64,000 nucleotides of DNA from Mycolicibacterium sp. CBMA 247 (lineage in GTDB: Bacteria; Actinomycetota; Actinomycetes; Mycobacteriales; Mycobacteriaceae): NCBI RefSeq assembly GCF_009729095.1, contig NZ_VTGX01000004.1:310001-374000 (forward strand). Direction: 5' to 3'. Position 1 is the first letter of the stretch; each line of letters starts with the position of its first letter. The position numbers were made by a program, and so were the translations under genes. Positions 17,895 to 25,514 of the stretch are shown in pieces. The notes below the pieces were generated by a model. The model saw nothing but the letters and a program-made list of their open reading frames with translations, did no database searches and had not been told where the DNA came from.

Positions 17895-18353
17895 TCACCC
17901 GGCGGCCGGCTCAGGACCGAATCGGAATCGCCGCCCGGTGACGCGAGTCGGGGTCACCCGCACCCAATGAGGTTTCGCCGTCGCCGTCCACGGCAGTAAC
18001 TGCGCCCGGGCCGCTTCATCCATTTCCTCGTCGGTGCGCAGGGTGCGTGCGACGCCTCGCACGATCACGCTCCAGCCCTCGGCCGCGTTGTGCTCGTCGG
18101 CTTCGAACAACACGCGATTGTTGATGGCCGCGCTGATCAGCTTCGTTCCCTCCGCAGTCCGGTAGAGGATGCTGCGGTTCTGCACCGCGAAGTTGACCGG
18201 AAATATATTCGCCTCGTCGTCCACGGTGGTGACGATCCTGCCGAGCGTCACACTTCCCAACAGCCGCCAGCACTCCGCCTCGGAGAGAATCGCGATCGGC
18301 TCACTGCGCGTTGACGTTCCGGCTCTCGAAACGGTGTCGACATCATGGCTCAT
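17895..18353 (-). CDS. Pyridoxamine 5'-phosphate oxidase-like flavin-binding protein
   Basis: 152 residues of the split-barrel PNPOx-like family. LGRIVTTVDDEANIFPVNFAVQNRSILYRTAEGTK is the typical core (LGRl, PVNF, Y-RT..GTK); it is quoted here only by its features around residues 37-72. Such proteins bind FMN or F420, and several mycobacterial ones are DosR-controlled. It lies between devR and devS with a DosR-like box 57 bp upstream, so it is probably hypoxia-induced. Substrate unknown. The ATG has only a weak ribosome site. Confidence 0.85.
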   Translation of the reverse strand: MSHDVDTVSRAGTSTRSEPIAILSEAECWRLLGSVTLGRIVTTVDDEANIFPVNFAVQNRSILYRTAEGTKLISAAINNRVLFEADEHNAAEGWSVIVRGVARTLRTDEEMDEAARAQLLPWTATAKPHWVRVTPTRVTGRRFRFGPEPAAG

Positions 18354-18409
18354 AGCCGTGATGCTATTGCCGCGCGGATCGCAGCAACATGGGCGAAAAG
18401 CCCTATCTG

Positions 18410-18429
18410 TTAGGGACCAAAGACCCTGG
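18410..18429. promoter_or_regulatory. DosR-like box upstream of the flavin protein
   Basis: TTAGGGACCAAAGACCCTGG matches 14 of 20 positions of TTSGGGACTWWAGTCCCSAA, with the GGGAC and CCC cores intact. It lies 57 bp before the ATG at 18353, in the gap after devR. Confidence 0.6.
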
Positions 18430-18446
18430 ACAGCCCGATCCAGGAT

Positions 18447-19085
18447 CTACTGATGGTGGCGGTCCAGCGTGGAGGCGAACACCGCGGCCTGCGTGCGACG
18501 TTCCATGCCGAGCTTGGCCAGCAATCGCGACACATAGTTCTTGACGGTCTTCTCGGCGAGGAACATCCGGGCCGCGATCTGCCGGTTCGTCAGCCCCTCC
18601 CCCAGCAGGTCGAGCAGCACCCGCTCCTGCTGGGTCAGCCCGGCCAACGGGTCGGAACGGTCGGTGTCTCCGCGCAGTTTGGCCATCAGCGCCGTAGCGG
18701 CGCGATTGTCCAGTAGAGACTTCCCGGCCCCGACGTCCTTGATCGCCTGGGCCAGCTCCATCCCCTTGATGTCCTTGACCACGTAGCCGCTGGCGCCGGC
18801 CAGGATGGCGTCCAACATGGCCTCGTCGGAGGTGAACGACGTCAACATCAGGCAGCGCAGACCGGGCATGCGCGACAACAGATCCCGGCACAATTCGATG
18901 CCATTGCCGTCAGGCAGCCGAACGTCGAGCACCGCGACATCCGGTGCAAGGGCCGGCACCCGAGCGAGCGCCTGGGCCACCGAGTCGGCCTCGCCGATCA
19001 CGTCCAGCTCCGGATCGGCGCTGAGCAGATCGATCAGCCCGCGGCGCACCACCTCGTGGTCATCGACCAGAAAGACTCTGATCAT
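18447..19085 (-). CDS. devR: Dormancy response regulator DevR/DosR
   Basis: 212 residues in the NarL/LuxR class. The receiver domain has the acidic pair DD (8-9), phospho-acceptor Asp54 (AVLDVRLPDG), T/S at LTSF and K at VVKD. The C-terminal LuxR helix-turn-helix is LTNRQIAARMFLAEKTVKNY. The sequence and context (universal stress protein before, devS after) identify it as DosR, the activator of the hypoxia regulon. It is 10 bp downstream of the stress-protein gene and probably in its operon, hence autoregulated through the box at 20560. Confidence 0.95.
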   Translation of the reverse strand: MIRVFLVDDHEVVRRGLIDLLSADPELDVIGEADSVAQALARVPALAPDVAVLDVRLPDGNGIELCRDLLSRMPGLRCLMLTSFTSDEAMLDAILAGASGYVVKDIKGMELAQAIKDVGAGKSLLDNRAATALMAKLRGDTDRSDPLAGLTQQERVLLDLLGEGLTNRQIAARMFLAEKTVKNYVSRLLAKLGMERRTQAAVFASTLDRHHQ

Positions 19086-19095
19086 TCCTTGAGTC

Positions 19096-19542
19096 TCACA
19101 ACCGGTGGCGCCGATCGCAAGTCAGCACCGCGCAACCGGACTGCGCCACCGCTGCCTGCAGCCCGGATGAATCGGGATGATCGGCATCGATTACGAGCAA
19201 CTGGGCCGAATCCGGGTGCGCCGCCAGATATTCCGCGGCGCTGTCGTAGCCGTCGATGCTCTGCACATCAAGGTCCGGGGAACGGCGAAGCGCACGGGTC
19301 AGCCGTCGCTCAAGCTGCGCCGCCGACAGCCGGTCGCGCTCGGCGACAGCCGTCGCGTCGTACATCTCGCGGTGCCGGACTCCCCAGGTGGCCAGCACCC
19401 GCAGTGGCGCGCCACGCAGCAGGGCTTCCTCGACCGCGGTGTGCAGCGCATCGTTGCTGGCGGTGCGGCCGTCGGCTTCGACCACGACGGCAGCAGTGGC
19501 CACAGCGGCAGCAGGATCGATCAGGGTATCGGTCACGGTCAA
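19096..19542 (-). CDS. Universal stress protein-like protein (Rv3134c position)
   Basis: 148 residues: VVVEADGRTASNDALHTAVEEALLRGAPLRVL gives the alpha/beta start of a single Usp domain, ending in a short LLVIDADH and AVLTCDR strand. The ATP-binding G-2X-G-9X-G(S/T) motif is not evident, so it may be a non-ATP-binding variant. It lies 10 bp before devR and 4 bp after the nitroreductase, the place Rv3134c has beside devR in M. tuberculosis. Confidence 0.82.
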   Translation of the reverse strand: MTVTDTLIDPAAAVATAAVVVEADGRTASNDALHTAVEEALLRGAPLRVLATWGVRHREMYDATAVAERDRLSAAQLERRLTRALRRSPDLDVQSIDGYDSAAEYLAAHPDSAQLLVIDADHPDSSGLQAAVAQSGCAVLTCDRRHRL

Positions 19543-19546
19543 TCTC

Positions 19547-20527
19547 CTATTCGAAGGTCACGAAGGCGTCGACGGAACGGCGGGGTGTGGGCGGAGGAGC
19601 ATCGGTGAGCGTCGGGGCGATCCCGATCCGCACCAGCAGTTGCGGGCAGGCATCACGGTTGATCAGGGCGCCGATGATGTCGCGGCTCGCGTGCAACTCG
19701 GTCACGTGGCTCACCGGGCAGGTGCCCAGGCCCGACATCGTGCACTCCAGCAGCAGCGCCGAGAGTGCCTCACCGGCGTCGAGGGCGTCCGCGCGGCTGT
19801 AACCGTCGGTGGACAGCACCACAAGGGTGGCCGAATCGTCGTGAACCGCGGTACGCCGATCACTGTGCGCGGTGACCGGGAAGGTACGCGACACCGCGAC
19901 CCGCTCACTTTCGGCGGCAGATACCAGTGAGCTTTGCGGGATGCCGTCTTCGGTCGCGAATGGTGTTGTCCACCAAGTCAGTTCGGCGTGATAGGCGGAA
20001 TCGTAGAGACGCAGCGACTCGGTCAGCGCCGCGGCCTCCGCCACGTCGGCGCGCATGTCATCGGTCAGCACGTCCAGGTGTACCGAGCCGTTGGCCAACC
20101 GCGCCCGCAACAGCGGTTCGAAAGCATCCCAATCCGGGTAGCCGGCCATCGGCAGGCGGTCGGTGTGCCGGGTCAGGATCGCGTCGGCCCGCCGCCGGTG
20201 GGCCTCGGTGACGAAGTCCATCGGCTCGAACTGCAGCGTCGCCAGATGGTCGAGGTCATTGGGATTCGGGAATCGGTCGACGGACGTGGCCCAACCGGCC
20301 GCGGCCATCGCGACCCGTACATGGTCCAGCAGCACACCGCAGCTGATGATCGCCTCACGCGCAGACCGGTCGGTCGCGGTCACCACCCGGCTCGGGTCGA
20401 GGTGCAGATGCAGGCCGGCCCCGTCGGCGACCAGCCGCCACGGTTGCGTGTTGTGCAGTGAGGGGGCACGGGATGCCAGCCGCACGGCACTGGTGATGAC
20501 TGCGGAGTCGAGCATCGTGTCGGGCAT
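19547..20527 (-). CDS. Acg-family nitroreductase-like protein
   Basis: 326 residues, a double-length nitroreductase fold as in Acg (Rv2032) and Rv3131. It shows RLASRAPSLHNTQPWRL near the N-terminus (residues 16-32) and a second half with LLLECTMSGLGTCPVSHVTEL. Some Acg proteins hold FMN but lack reductase activity. As first gene of the devR transcription unit, with a DosR box 33 bp upstream of the ATG, it is expected to be strongly induced in hypoxia. Confidence 0.9.
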   Translation of the reverse strand: MPDTMLDSAVITSAVRLASRAPSLHNTQPWRLVADGAGLHLHLDPSRVVTATDRSAREAIISCGVLLDHVRVAMAAAGWATSVDRFPNPNDLDHLATLQFEPMDFVTEAHRRRADAILTRHTDRLPMAGYPDWDAFEPLLRARLANGSVHLDVLTDDMRADVAEAAALTESLRLYDSAYHAELTWWTTPFATEDGIPQSSLVSAAESERVAVSRTFPVTAHSDRRTAVHDDSATLVVLSTDGYSRADALDAGEALSALLLECTMSGLGTCPVSHVTELHASRDIIGALINRDACPQLLVRIGIAPTLTDAPPPTPRRSVDAFVTFE

Positions 20528-20559
20528 GCTTCAAGCCTCGTCGTGCCCGGGCCCGGCGG

Positions 20560-20579
20560 TTAGGGTCTTTGGTCCTCAA
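20560..20579. promoter_or_regulatory. DosR box of the nitroreductase-usp-devR operon
   Basis: TTAGGGTCTTTGGTCCTCAA matches 16 of 20 positions of TTSGGGACTWWAGTCCCSAA and keeps both TT...AA ends. It lies 33-52 bp upstream of the nitroreductase ATG, the distance expected for an activator. Confidence 0.72.
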
Positions 20580-20610
20580 ACCGGCGCGATGTGCGTCTCA
20601 CCGGCGGGTG

Positions 20611-21495
20611 TCAAGCGCCGTTGGTAGGGCCGCCCGAGTTTGCCCCGGGGATGTCGGTGATCGGGAAGTTCGGCATCGGCGCAGGCGAGGGCGTCGCGGG
20701 GAGCGACGGGATCTCCTCGGGGGCGATGTCGCGCAGCGCATCGGCCGGCGGCACGGGCGGACCGTTCTCGCGGCTGCCGTACGAGGTGCCCGGCTCACGC
20801 TCACCGAGCATGTGGCTCACGGTCACCAGGTGGTAGCCGTTGGCCTTCAGCACCGGAATGAACTGGTACACCAGGTCCACGGTGGACGAGTAGGTGTCAT
20901 GAAAAAGTACGACAGCACCTGGTCTGATCTGGGTCATCAGCATGTAGCGGGTCGCGGCGATGTTGGCATCGTTGGCCCAGTCGAACGGGATGACGTCCCA
21001 GTTGATGTCGGCCAGCCCCTGCTTGCCTGCCTCGGCCAGCACCTGGCCATCGATCAACCCGCCTGCTGTGCGTACCAGTTTCGGCCGCTGGCCCGTCGCG
21101 GCCTCGATGGCGTCGCTGGCCTTGCTGAACTGGCCGGCGATGTCCTCAGGCGGGATGGTCGTCATGTTGGGGTGTTCCCAGGTGTGACTGCCCAGTTCCA
21201 TCCCGGCCTCGACGACACGCTTGGCACCCTCGGGGTTGGCGGCGACCTTGTTGCCGATCTCGAAGAAGGTGGCCTTGGCGTCGTTGTCCTTGAGGATCTG
21301 CAGGAGCCGGTCGGTGTACGGGCCGGGTCCGTCGTCGAAGGTCAGCGCGATGCACTTCTCTTTCGAGCAGTCGACGTCGTCGGGGCCGTCCCGGTGGATG
21401 CGCCCGGTGAGCGCCCCGATCACCAGAACCGCGACGGCGGTAACCACGCCGACCACGGTCCACCGCCAGGCCTGGCTGTCGCGACGTCTCGGCAC
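20611..21495 (-). CDS. Polysaccharide deacetylase, membrane-anchored (Rv1096-like)
   Basis: 294 residues: one N-terminal transmembrane helix (about 11-30), then a NodB/CE4 domain with TFDDGP (catalytic and metal Asp54-Asp55), the metal-binding SHTWEHP (H104, H108), RTAGG in place of the usual RxPyG, and a late VLFHDT histidine motif. A proline-rich tail follows. Predicted to remove acetyl groups from peptidoglycan or other cell-surface sugars on the outer face. The RTAGG variant is unusual for the motif and is also worth comparing with other actinobacterial copies. Confidence 0.92.
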   Translation of the reverse strand: MPRRRDSQAWRWTVVGVVTAVAVLVIGALTGRIHRDGPDDVDCSKEKCIALTFDDGPGPYTDRLLQILKDNDAKATFFEIGNKVAANPEGAKRVVEAGMELGSHTWEHPNMTTIPPEDIAGQFSKASDAIEAATGQRPKLVRTAGGLIDGQVLAEAGKQGLADINWDVIPFDWANDANIAATRYMLMTQIRPGAVVLFHDTYSSTVDLVYQFIPVLKANGYHLVTVSHMLGEREPGTSYGSRENGPPVPPADALRDIAPEEIPSLPATPSPAPMPNFPITDIPGANSGGPTNGA

Positions 21496-21520
21496 CCCGG
21501 CAGCCTACCGGGCCTGCGAT

Positions 21521-21563
21521 TTGTGGAGTCTCAGCCGTAGTCGGCACGGCTGAGACTCCACAA
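21521..21563. terminator. Perfect 18-bp hairpin downstream of phoH2
   Basis: Arms 21521-21538 and 21546-21563 are exactly complementary with a 7-nt loop. It begins 6 bp after the phoH2 stop and ends 26 bp before the deacetylase start, so it should separate the two minus-strand genes. There is no U-tract. Confidence 0.75.
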
Positions 21564-21568
21564 GTCAC

Positions 21569-22882
21569 TCAGGGCAGGGCGCCGGGGCTGAACTCCTCCA
21601 GCATCTCGGTGACCAGCGCGGCGATCGGCGAGCGCTCGCTGCGCTGCAGCGTGATGTGGGCGAACAACGGGTGCCCCTTGAGCTTCTCGATCACCGCAGC
21701 GACGCCGTCGTGACGGCCCACCCGCAGGTTGTCGCGCTGGGCCACATCATGGGTGAGCACCACCCGCGAACCCGCACCCAGCCGCGACAGCACGGTCAGC
21801 AGCACGTTGCGCTCCAACGATTGGGCCTCGTCGACGATCACGAACGAGTCGTGCAGCGAGCGGCCCCGAATGTGGGTCAGCGGAAGCACTTCCAGCATGC
21901 CGCGGGAGAGCACCTCTTCGAGCACGGCCGGGCTGGCGAGGCCTTCCAGGGTGTCGAAGACGGCCTGCGCCCACGGGCCCATCTTCTCGCTCTCACTGCC
22001 CGGCAGGTAGCCGAGGTCCTGCCCGCCAACGGCATAGAGCGGACGGAACACCACCACCTTGCGCTGGGTTCGGCGCTCCAGCACCGCCTCCAGGCCCGCG
22101 CACAGGGCCAGCGCGGATTTGCCGGTGCCGGCTTTGCCACCGAGCGACACGATGCCGACCGATTCGTCGAGCAGCAGATCGAGGGCGACGCGCTGTTCGG
22201 CTGACCTTCCCCGGAGGCCGAACACTTCGCGATCACCACGCACCAGCTGCACCCGCTTCTCGGCGTTGACCCGGCCGAGCGCCGACGAACTACCACCCAG
22301 CAACCGAATTCCGGTGTGGCAGGGCAGATCCCGAGCCTCGGCCAGGTCGATCTCGCCATCGGAGAACAGGGTGCCGATTTCCTCTGCGGCAACGTCGGAT
22401 TCGGTCATACCGGTCCAGCCGGACACTACGACATCCTGTGCGTGGTACTCATCGGCGGCCAGGCCCACCGCGCCAGCCTTGACGCGCAGCGGGATGTCCT
22501 TGCTCACCAGCGTGACATGCTTGCCCTCCGCGGCCAGATTGGCTGCGCAGGCCAGGATTCGGGTGTCGTTGGTTTCGGTGCGGAAGCCCGAAGGCAATAC
22601 CAGCGGGTCGATGTGATTCAACTCGACCTGCAGCGTTCCGCCTTCTGTCCCAACGGGAATCGGCTGATCCAGCCGCCCATGCTCAAGCCGCAGATCGTCG
22701 AACATCCGCAGTGCCTGCCGGGCGAACCAGCCCAGCTCGTGGTGATGCCGTTTGGCCTCCAGCTCGCTGATCACGACCAGCGGGACCACCACTTCATGCT
22801 CGGCGAACCGGGTGCATGCCCATGGATCGGACAGCAACACCGAGGTGTCGAGCACATAGGTACGGACAGGCAGATCAGTCAC
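21569..22882 (-). CDS. phoH2: PIN-PhoH protein (RNase/RNA helicase)
   Basis: 437 residues. The N-terminal PIN nuclease domain (about 1-145) has acidic residues D12 and D106 (LDTSVLL, NDTRIL). The C-terminal PhoH ATPase has Walker A GGKAGTGKS (248-256) and Walker B VIVDEAQ (348-354). Mycobacterial PhoH2 is known as an ATP-dependent RNA-unwinding and cleaving protein. The GTG start overlaps the stop of a 44-codon ORF by 4 bp (GTGA), so translation of the two is coupled. Confidence 0.95.
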   Translation of the reverse strand: MTDLPVRTYVLDTSVLLSDPWACTRFAEHEVVVPLVVISELEAKRHHHELGWFARQALRMFDDLRLEHGRLDQPIPVGTEGGTLQVELNHIDPLVLPSGFRTETNDTRILACAANLAAEGKHVTLVSKDIPLRVKAGAVGLAADEYHAQDVVVSGWTGMTESDVAAEEIGTLFSDGEIDLAEARDLPCHTGIRLLGGSSSALGRVNAEKRVQLVRGDREVFGLRGRSAEQRVALDLLLDESVGIVSLGGKAGTGKSALALCAGLEAVLERRTQRKVVVFRPLYAVGGQDLGYLPGSESEKMGPWAQAVFDTLEGLASPAVLEEVLSRGMLEVLPLTHIRGRSLHDSFVIVDEAQSLERNVLLTVLSRLGAGSRVVLTHDVAQRDNLRVGRHDGVAAVIEKLKGHPLFAHITLQRSERSPIAALVTEMLEEFSPGALP

Positions 22883-23013
22883 GTGGCGCTCCTAGAACCC
22901 GCGCGGCCCCACACGAGTTGCTCGGTGGACACTGCGGCACCAGGACCGGAGCCGGTCCTCTCGTGATCAAACCGATCGGTACCGTCCGGACAGCAGAGCA
23001 TGTCGCTAGCCAT
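22879..23013 (-). CDS. phoAT: Small ORF overlapping phoH2 (candidate PhoAT antitoxin-like partner)
   Basis: A 44-residue ORF starting ATG at 23013 (MASDMLCCPDGTDRFDHERT...) and ending TGA inside the phoH2 GTG. A short upstream gene named phoAT, coupled to phoH2 and able to relieve its toxicity, is described in mycobacteria. The position and the 4-bp overlap match. The peptide holds two adjacent cysteines and is hydrophilic. No clear ribosome site precedes the ATG, and the frame stays open further upstream, so the start is uncertain. Confidence 0.7.
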   Translation of the reverse strand: MASDMLCCPDGTDRFDHERTGSGPGAAVSTEQLVWGRAGSRSAT

Positions 23014-23082
23014 CGGATTCGACGCTACTCCCGCCGTGACGGGGTTGCTGGCTGGCGCGCCGCGAGAACGACGCCCGGCGCG

Positions 23083-23910
23083 TTACGTGCTGATGAACTC
23101 CTGGAGCTGGGGTTCATCGGCCAGTCCCCAGGCGGTGATGCGGTCGGAGATGACCTTCGCCAGCGCGGCCTTGTCGAAGATGCCCGACTCGGCCACCAGC
23201 GCAACCTTGTCCTGGTAGGCGTCGATGTCAGCGCCGATCACATCGAGCTCGCGAACCCGGGCGGCGATGGCCGCCACGGTCTCGTCGCGATGGGTGCTCA
23301 GCAGGTGCGACACCAGGTTGGCGAAGAACAGTTCGTGCCGCTCCTCGTCGAGGACGATCCGATCGACCATCGAGCCCAGCACCGGCTCGGTGATCTGCGC
23401 CCGCAGGTTGCGGGTGTACACCGCGTGCGCACGCTCGAAGAACGCCATGAACACCAGCGTCTCGATCTGGCTGTAGCTGTCGGCGCGGTAACCCTTCATC
23501 ACGTGCTCGACGCGGACGTCCTCGTTGGCCGTCGGGTCGATCTCGCGGGTCACGACGAGGTAGTTGCGCAGCGCCACCGCGTGCAGGTGCTCCTCGGCGG
23601 TCCAGCGGCCCAGGAAGCGGCCCCACTTGTCCTCGAGGATGAAGTGCTCGACGAGCTCGCGGTGGTAACCGGACAGGTTGTCCTTGGTGATCAGAAGGAT
23701 CTCGAGGGCGTCGGTGATGTTCTTGGGCAGCGTCACCTGAGACGGATCCCAGTCCTGGCCACCGAGGAAGGCGAAGTTCTCGCCCTGGTCGAACGGCACG
23801 TAATCGTGCGCGTACCAGAGATCCTCGGTATCCAGGTGGCGACGCAGCTCAGCCTCGACAACCGGCTCGAGCTCCAGGGTCAGCGCATTAGCTACAGGTT
23901 TCTGTGCCAT
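23083..23910 (-). CDS. desA2: Acyl-ACP desaturase DesA2
   Basis: 275 residues, the same length as Rv1094. It is a helical diiron protein with iron-ligand motifs EEHLH (ExxH) and DEERHE (second ExxH). Predicted to introduce a double bond into acyl chains carried on ACP, for mycolic or other long lipids. The ATG at 23910 is preferred over the longer in-frame ORF because the MAQKPVAN start matches the family. It lies before glyA and after phoH2 as in M. tuberculosis. Confidence 0.94.
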   Translation of the reverse strand: MAQKPVANALTLELEPVVEAELRRHLDTEDLWYAHDYVPFDQGENFAFLGGQDWDPSQVTLPKNITDALEILLITKDNLSGYHRELVEHFILEDKWGRFLGRWTAEEHLHAVALRNYLVVTREIDPTANEDVRVEHVMKGYRADSYSQIETLVFMAFFERAHAVYTRNLRAQITEPVLGSMVDRIVLDEERHELFFANLVSHLLSTHRDETVAAIAARVRELDVIGADIDAYQDKVALVAESGIFDKAALAKVISDRITAWGLADEPQLQEFIST

Positions 23911-23977
23911 GGAGTAACTGTAACCCGTGTTCACATGTTTCTGAAACTCAGGCCACTGTGAGTCGGGACAGGCCGGC

Positions 23978-25441
23978 TCAGAGGGTGAGGCCCGGGTACA
24001 GCGGGTTGGCGTCGAGCAGCTCGGCCGAGGCCGCGTGCACGCGCTCGGCGGTGCCGTCGGCCAGCTTGTACTTGGCTTTCGACGTCCCCTCGGCCTGCGT
24101 GTTGGACAGCACCTCGACAATCAGCTCGGCCACCCGGTCGAAGTCGTCGGCGCCGAATCCGCGGCTCGTCAGCGCAGGGGTGCCCAACCGGATGCCGCTG
24201 GTGTACCAGGCCCCGTTGGGGTCGGCCGGGATCGCGTTGCGGTTGGTGACGACGCCGGCGTCCAGCAGCGCGGACTCGGCCTGACGGCCGGTCAGCCCGA
24301 ACGAGCGCACGTCCAGCAGCACCAGGTGGTTGTCAGTGCCACCGGTGACCAGGCCCGCATCGCGCTTGACGAAGCCGTCGGCCAGCGCCTGGGCGTTGTC
24401 GGCGACCTGTTGGGCGTAGGTCTGGAACGACGGCTGGCGCGCCTCGGCCAGGGCGACGGCCTTGGCCGCCATGACGTGGCTCAGCGGCCCGCCGAGCACC
24501 ATCGGGCAGCCCTTGTCGACGGCCGGGGCGAATTCCTCGGTGGCCAGCACCATGCCGCCGCGCGGGCCGCGCAGCGACTTGTGCGTGGTGGTAGTGGTGA
24601 CGTGGGCGAACGGCACCGGGTTCTCGTCACCGGTGAACACCTTGCCCGCCACCAGGCCGGCGAAGTGCGCCATGTCGACCATCAGGGTGGCACCGACCTC
24701 GTCGGCGATCTCGCGCATCTTGGCGAAGTTCACCCGGCGCGGGTACGCCGAGTAGCCGGCGACCAGCACCAACGGCTTGAACTCGCGGGCCGCGGCGGCG
24801 ACGGCGTCGTAATCCAGGAAGCCCGTCTCGGGGTTGGTCCCGTAGCTGCGCTGGTGGAACATCTTGCCCGAGATGTTGGGCCGGAAGCCATGGGTCAGGT
24901 GCCCGCCGGCATCCAGCGACATGCCGAGCAGACGCTGGTTGCCCAGCTTGTTGCGCAGGGTCTCCCAGTCCGCCTCGGACAGGTCGTTGACGTGCTTGGC
25001 GCCGAGTTCGGCCAGGCCGGGCGCCTCCACCTTGGTGGCCAGGATGGCCCAGTAGGCAACGAGATTGGCGTCGATGCCGGAGTGCGGCTGGACGTAGGCG
25101 TAAGGGGCGCCGAACAGTTCACGGGCATGCTCGGCGGCCAGGGCCTCGACGGTGTCGACGTTCTGGCAGCCCGCGTAGAAGCGGTGCCCGACGGTGCCCT
25201 CGGCGTACTTGTCGGAGAACCAGGTGCCCATGGTGAGCAGCACGGCCGGGGAGGCGTAATTCTCACTGGCGATCAGCTTGAGCGAATCACGTTGATCGGC
25301 AAGCTCTTTGCGGGTGGCTGCGGCAACCCGGGGCTCGACGGATTCGATGACCTGCAAGGCGGCCGCATACGCGGCACTTGAGGAGTCGGCGTAATCAGCG
25401 CCGGAAGCCGCGGGCAAAGTGGATGACGAGTCTGCTGCCAT
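23978..25441 (-). CDS. glyA: Serine hydroxymethyltransferase, long (Chlamydia-like) form
   Basis: 487 residues, about 60 longer than usual GlyA. The PLP lysine is Lys288 in TTTTTHKSLRG, with KLIASENYAS (about 55-64) and VDMAHFAGL (255-263). It converts serine and tetrahydrofolate to glycine and methylene-THF. An insertion of roughly 35 residues (about 135-170) lies before GGHLTHG, and both ends are extended. These features and motifs such as TTTTTHKSLRGPRGG and GTDNH recall the long chlamydial SHMT rather than Rv1093. It occupies the glyA1 place between desA2 and coaA. Confidence 0.93.
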   Translation of the reverse strand: MAADSSSTLPAASGADYADSSSAAYAAALQVIESVEPRVAAATRKELADQRDSLKLIASENYASPAVLLTMGTWFSDKYAEGTVGHRFYAGCQNVDTVEALAAEHARELFGAPYAYVQPHSGIDANLVAYWAILATKVEAPGLAELGAKHVNDLSEADWETLRNKLGNQRLLGMSLDAGGHLTHGFRPNISGKMFHQRSYGTNPETGFLDYDAVAAAAREFKPLVLVAGYSAYPRRVNFAKMREIADEVGATLMVDMAHFAGLVAGKVFTGDENPVPFAHVTTTTTHKSLRGPRGGMVLATEEFAPAVDKGCPMVLGGPLSHVMAAKAVALAEARQPSFQTYAQQVADNAQALADGFVKRDAGLVTGGTDNHLVLLDVRSFGLTGRQAESALLDAGVVTNRNAIPADPNGAWYTSGIRLGTPALTSRGFGADDFDRVAELIVEVLSNTQAEGTSKAKYKLADGTAERVHAASAELLDANPLYPGLTL

Positions 25442-25514
25442 GGCTTTTAGCGTAGTCGGAGCGCTTGTGGGCGTTGATCGCACCCGGCACCACCCGGCGC
25501 GCCCCGCCGACACC

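Noticed and set aside
23911..24120. N-terminal extension of desA2
   Set aside because: Longer ORF runs into the glyA 3' end and lacks similarity; MAQKPVAN start matches the family length.
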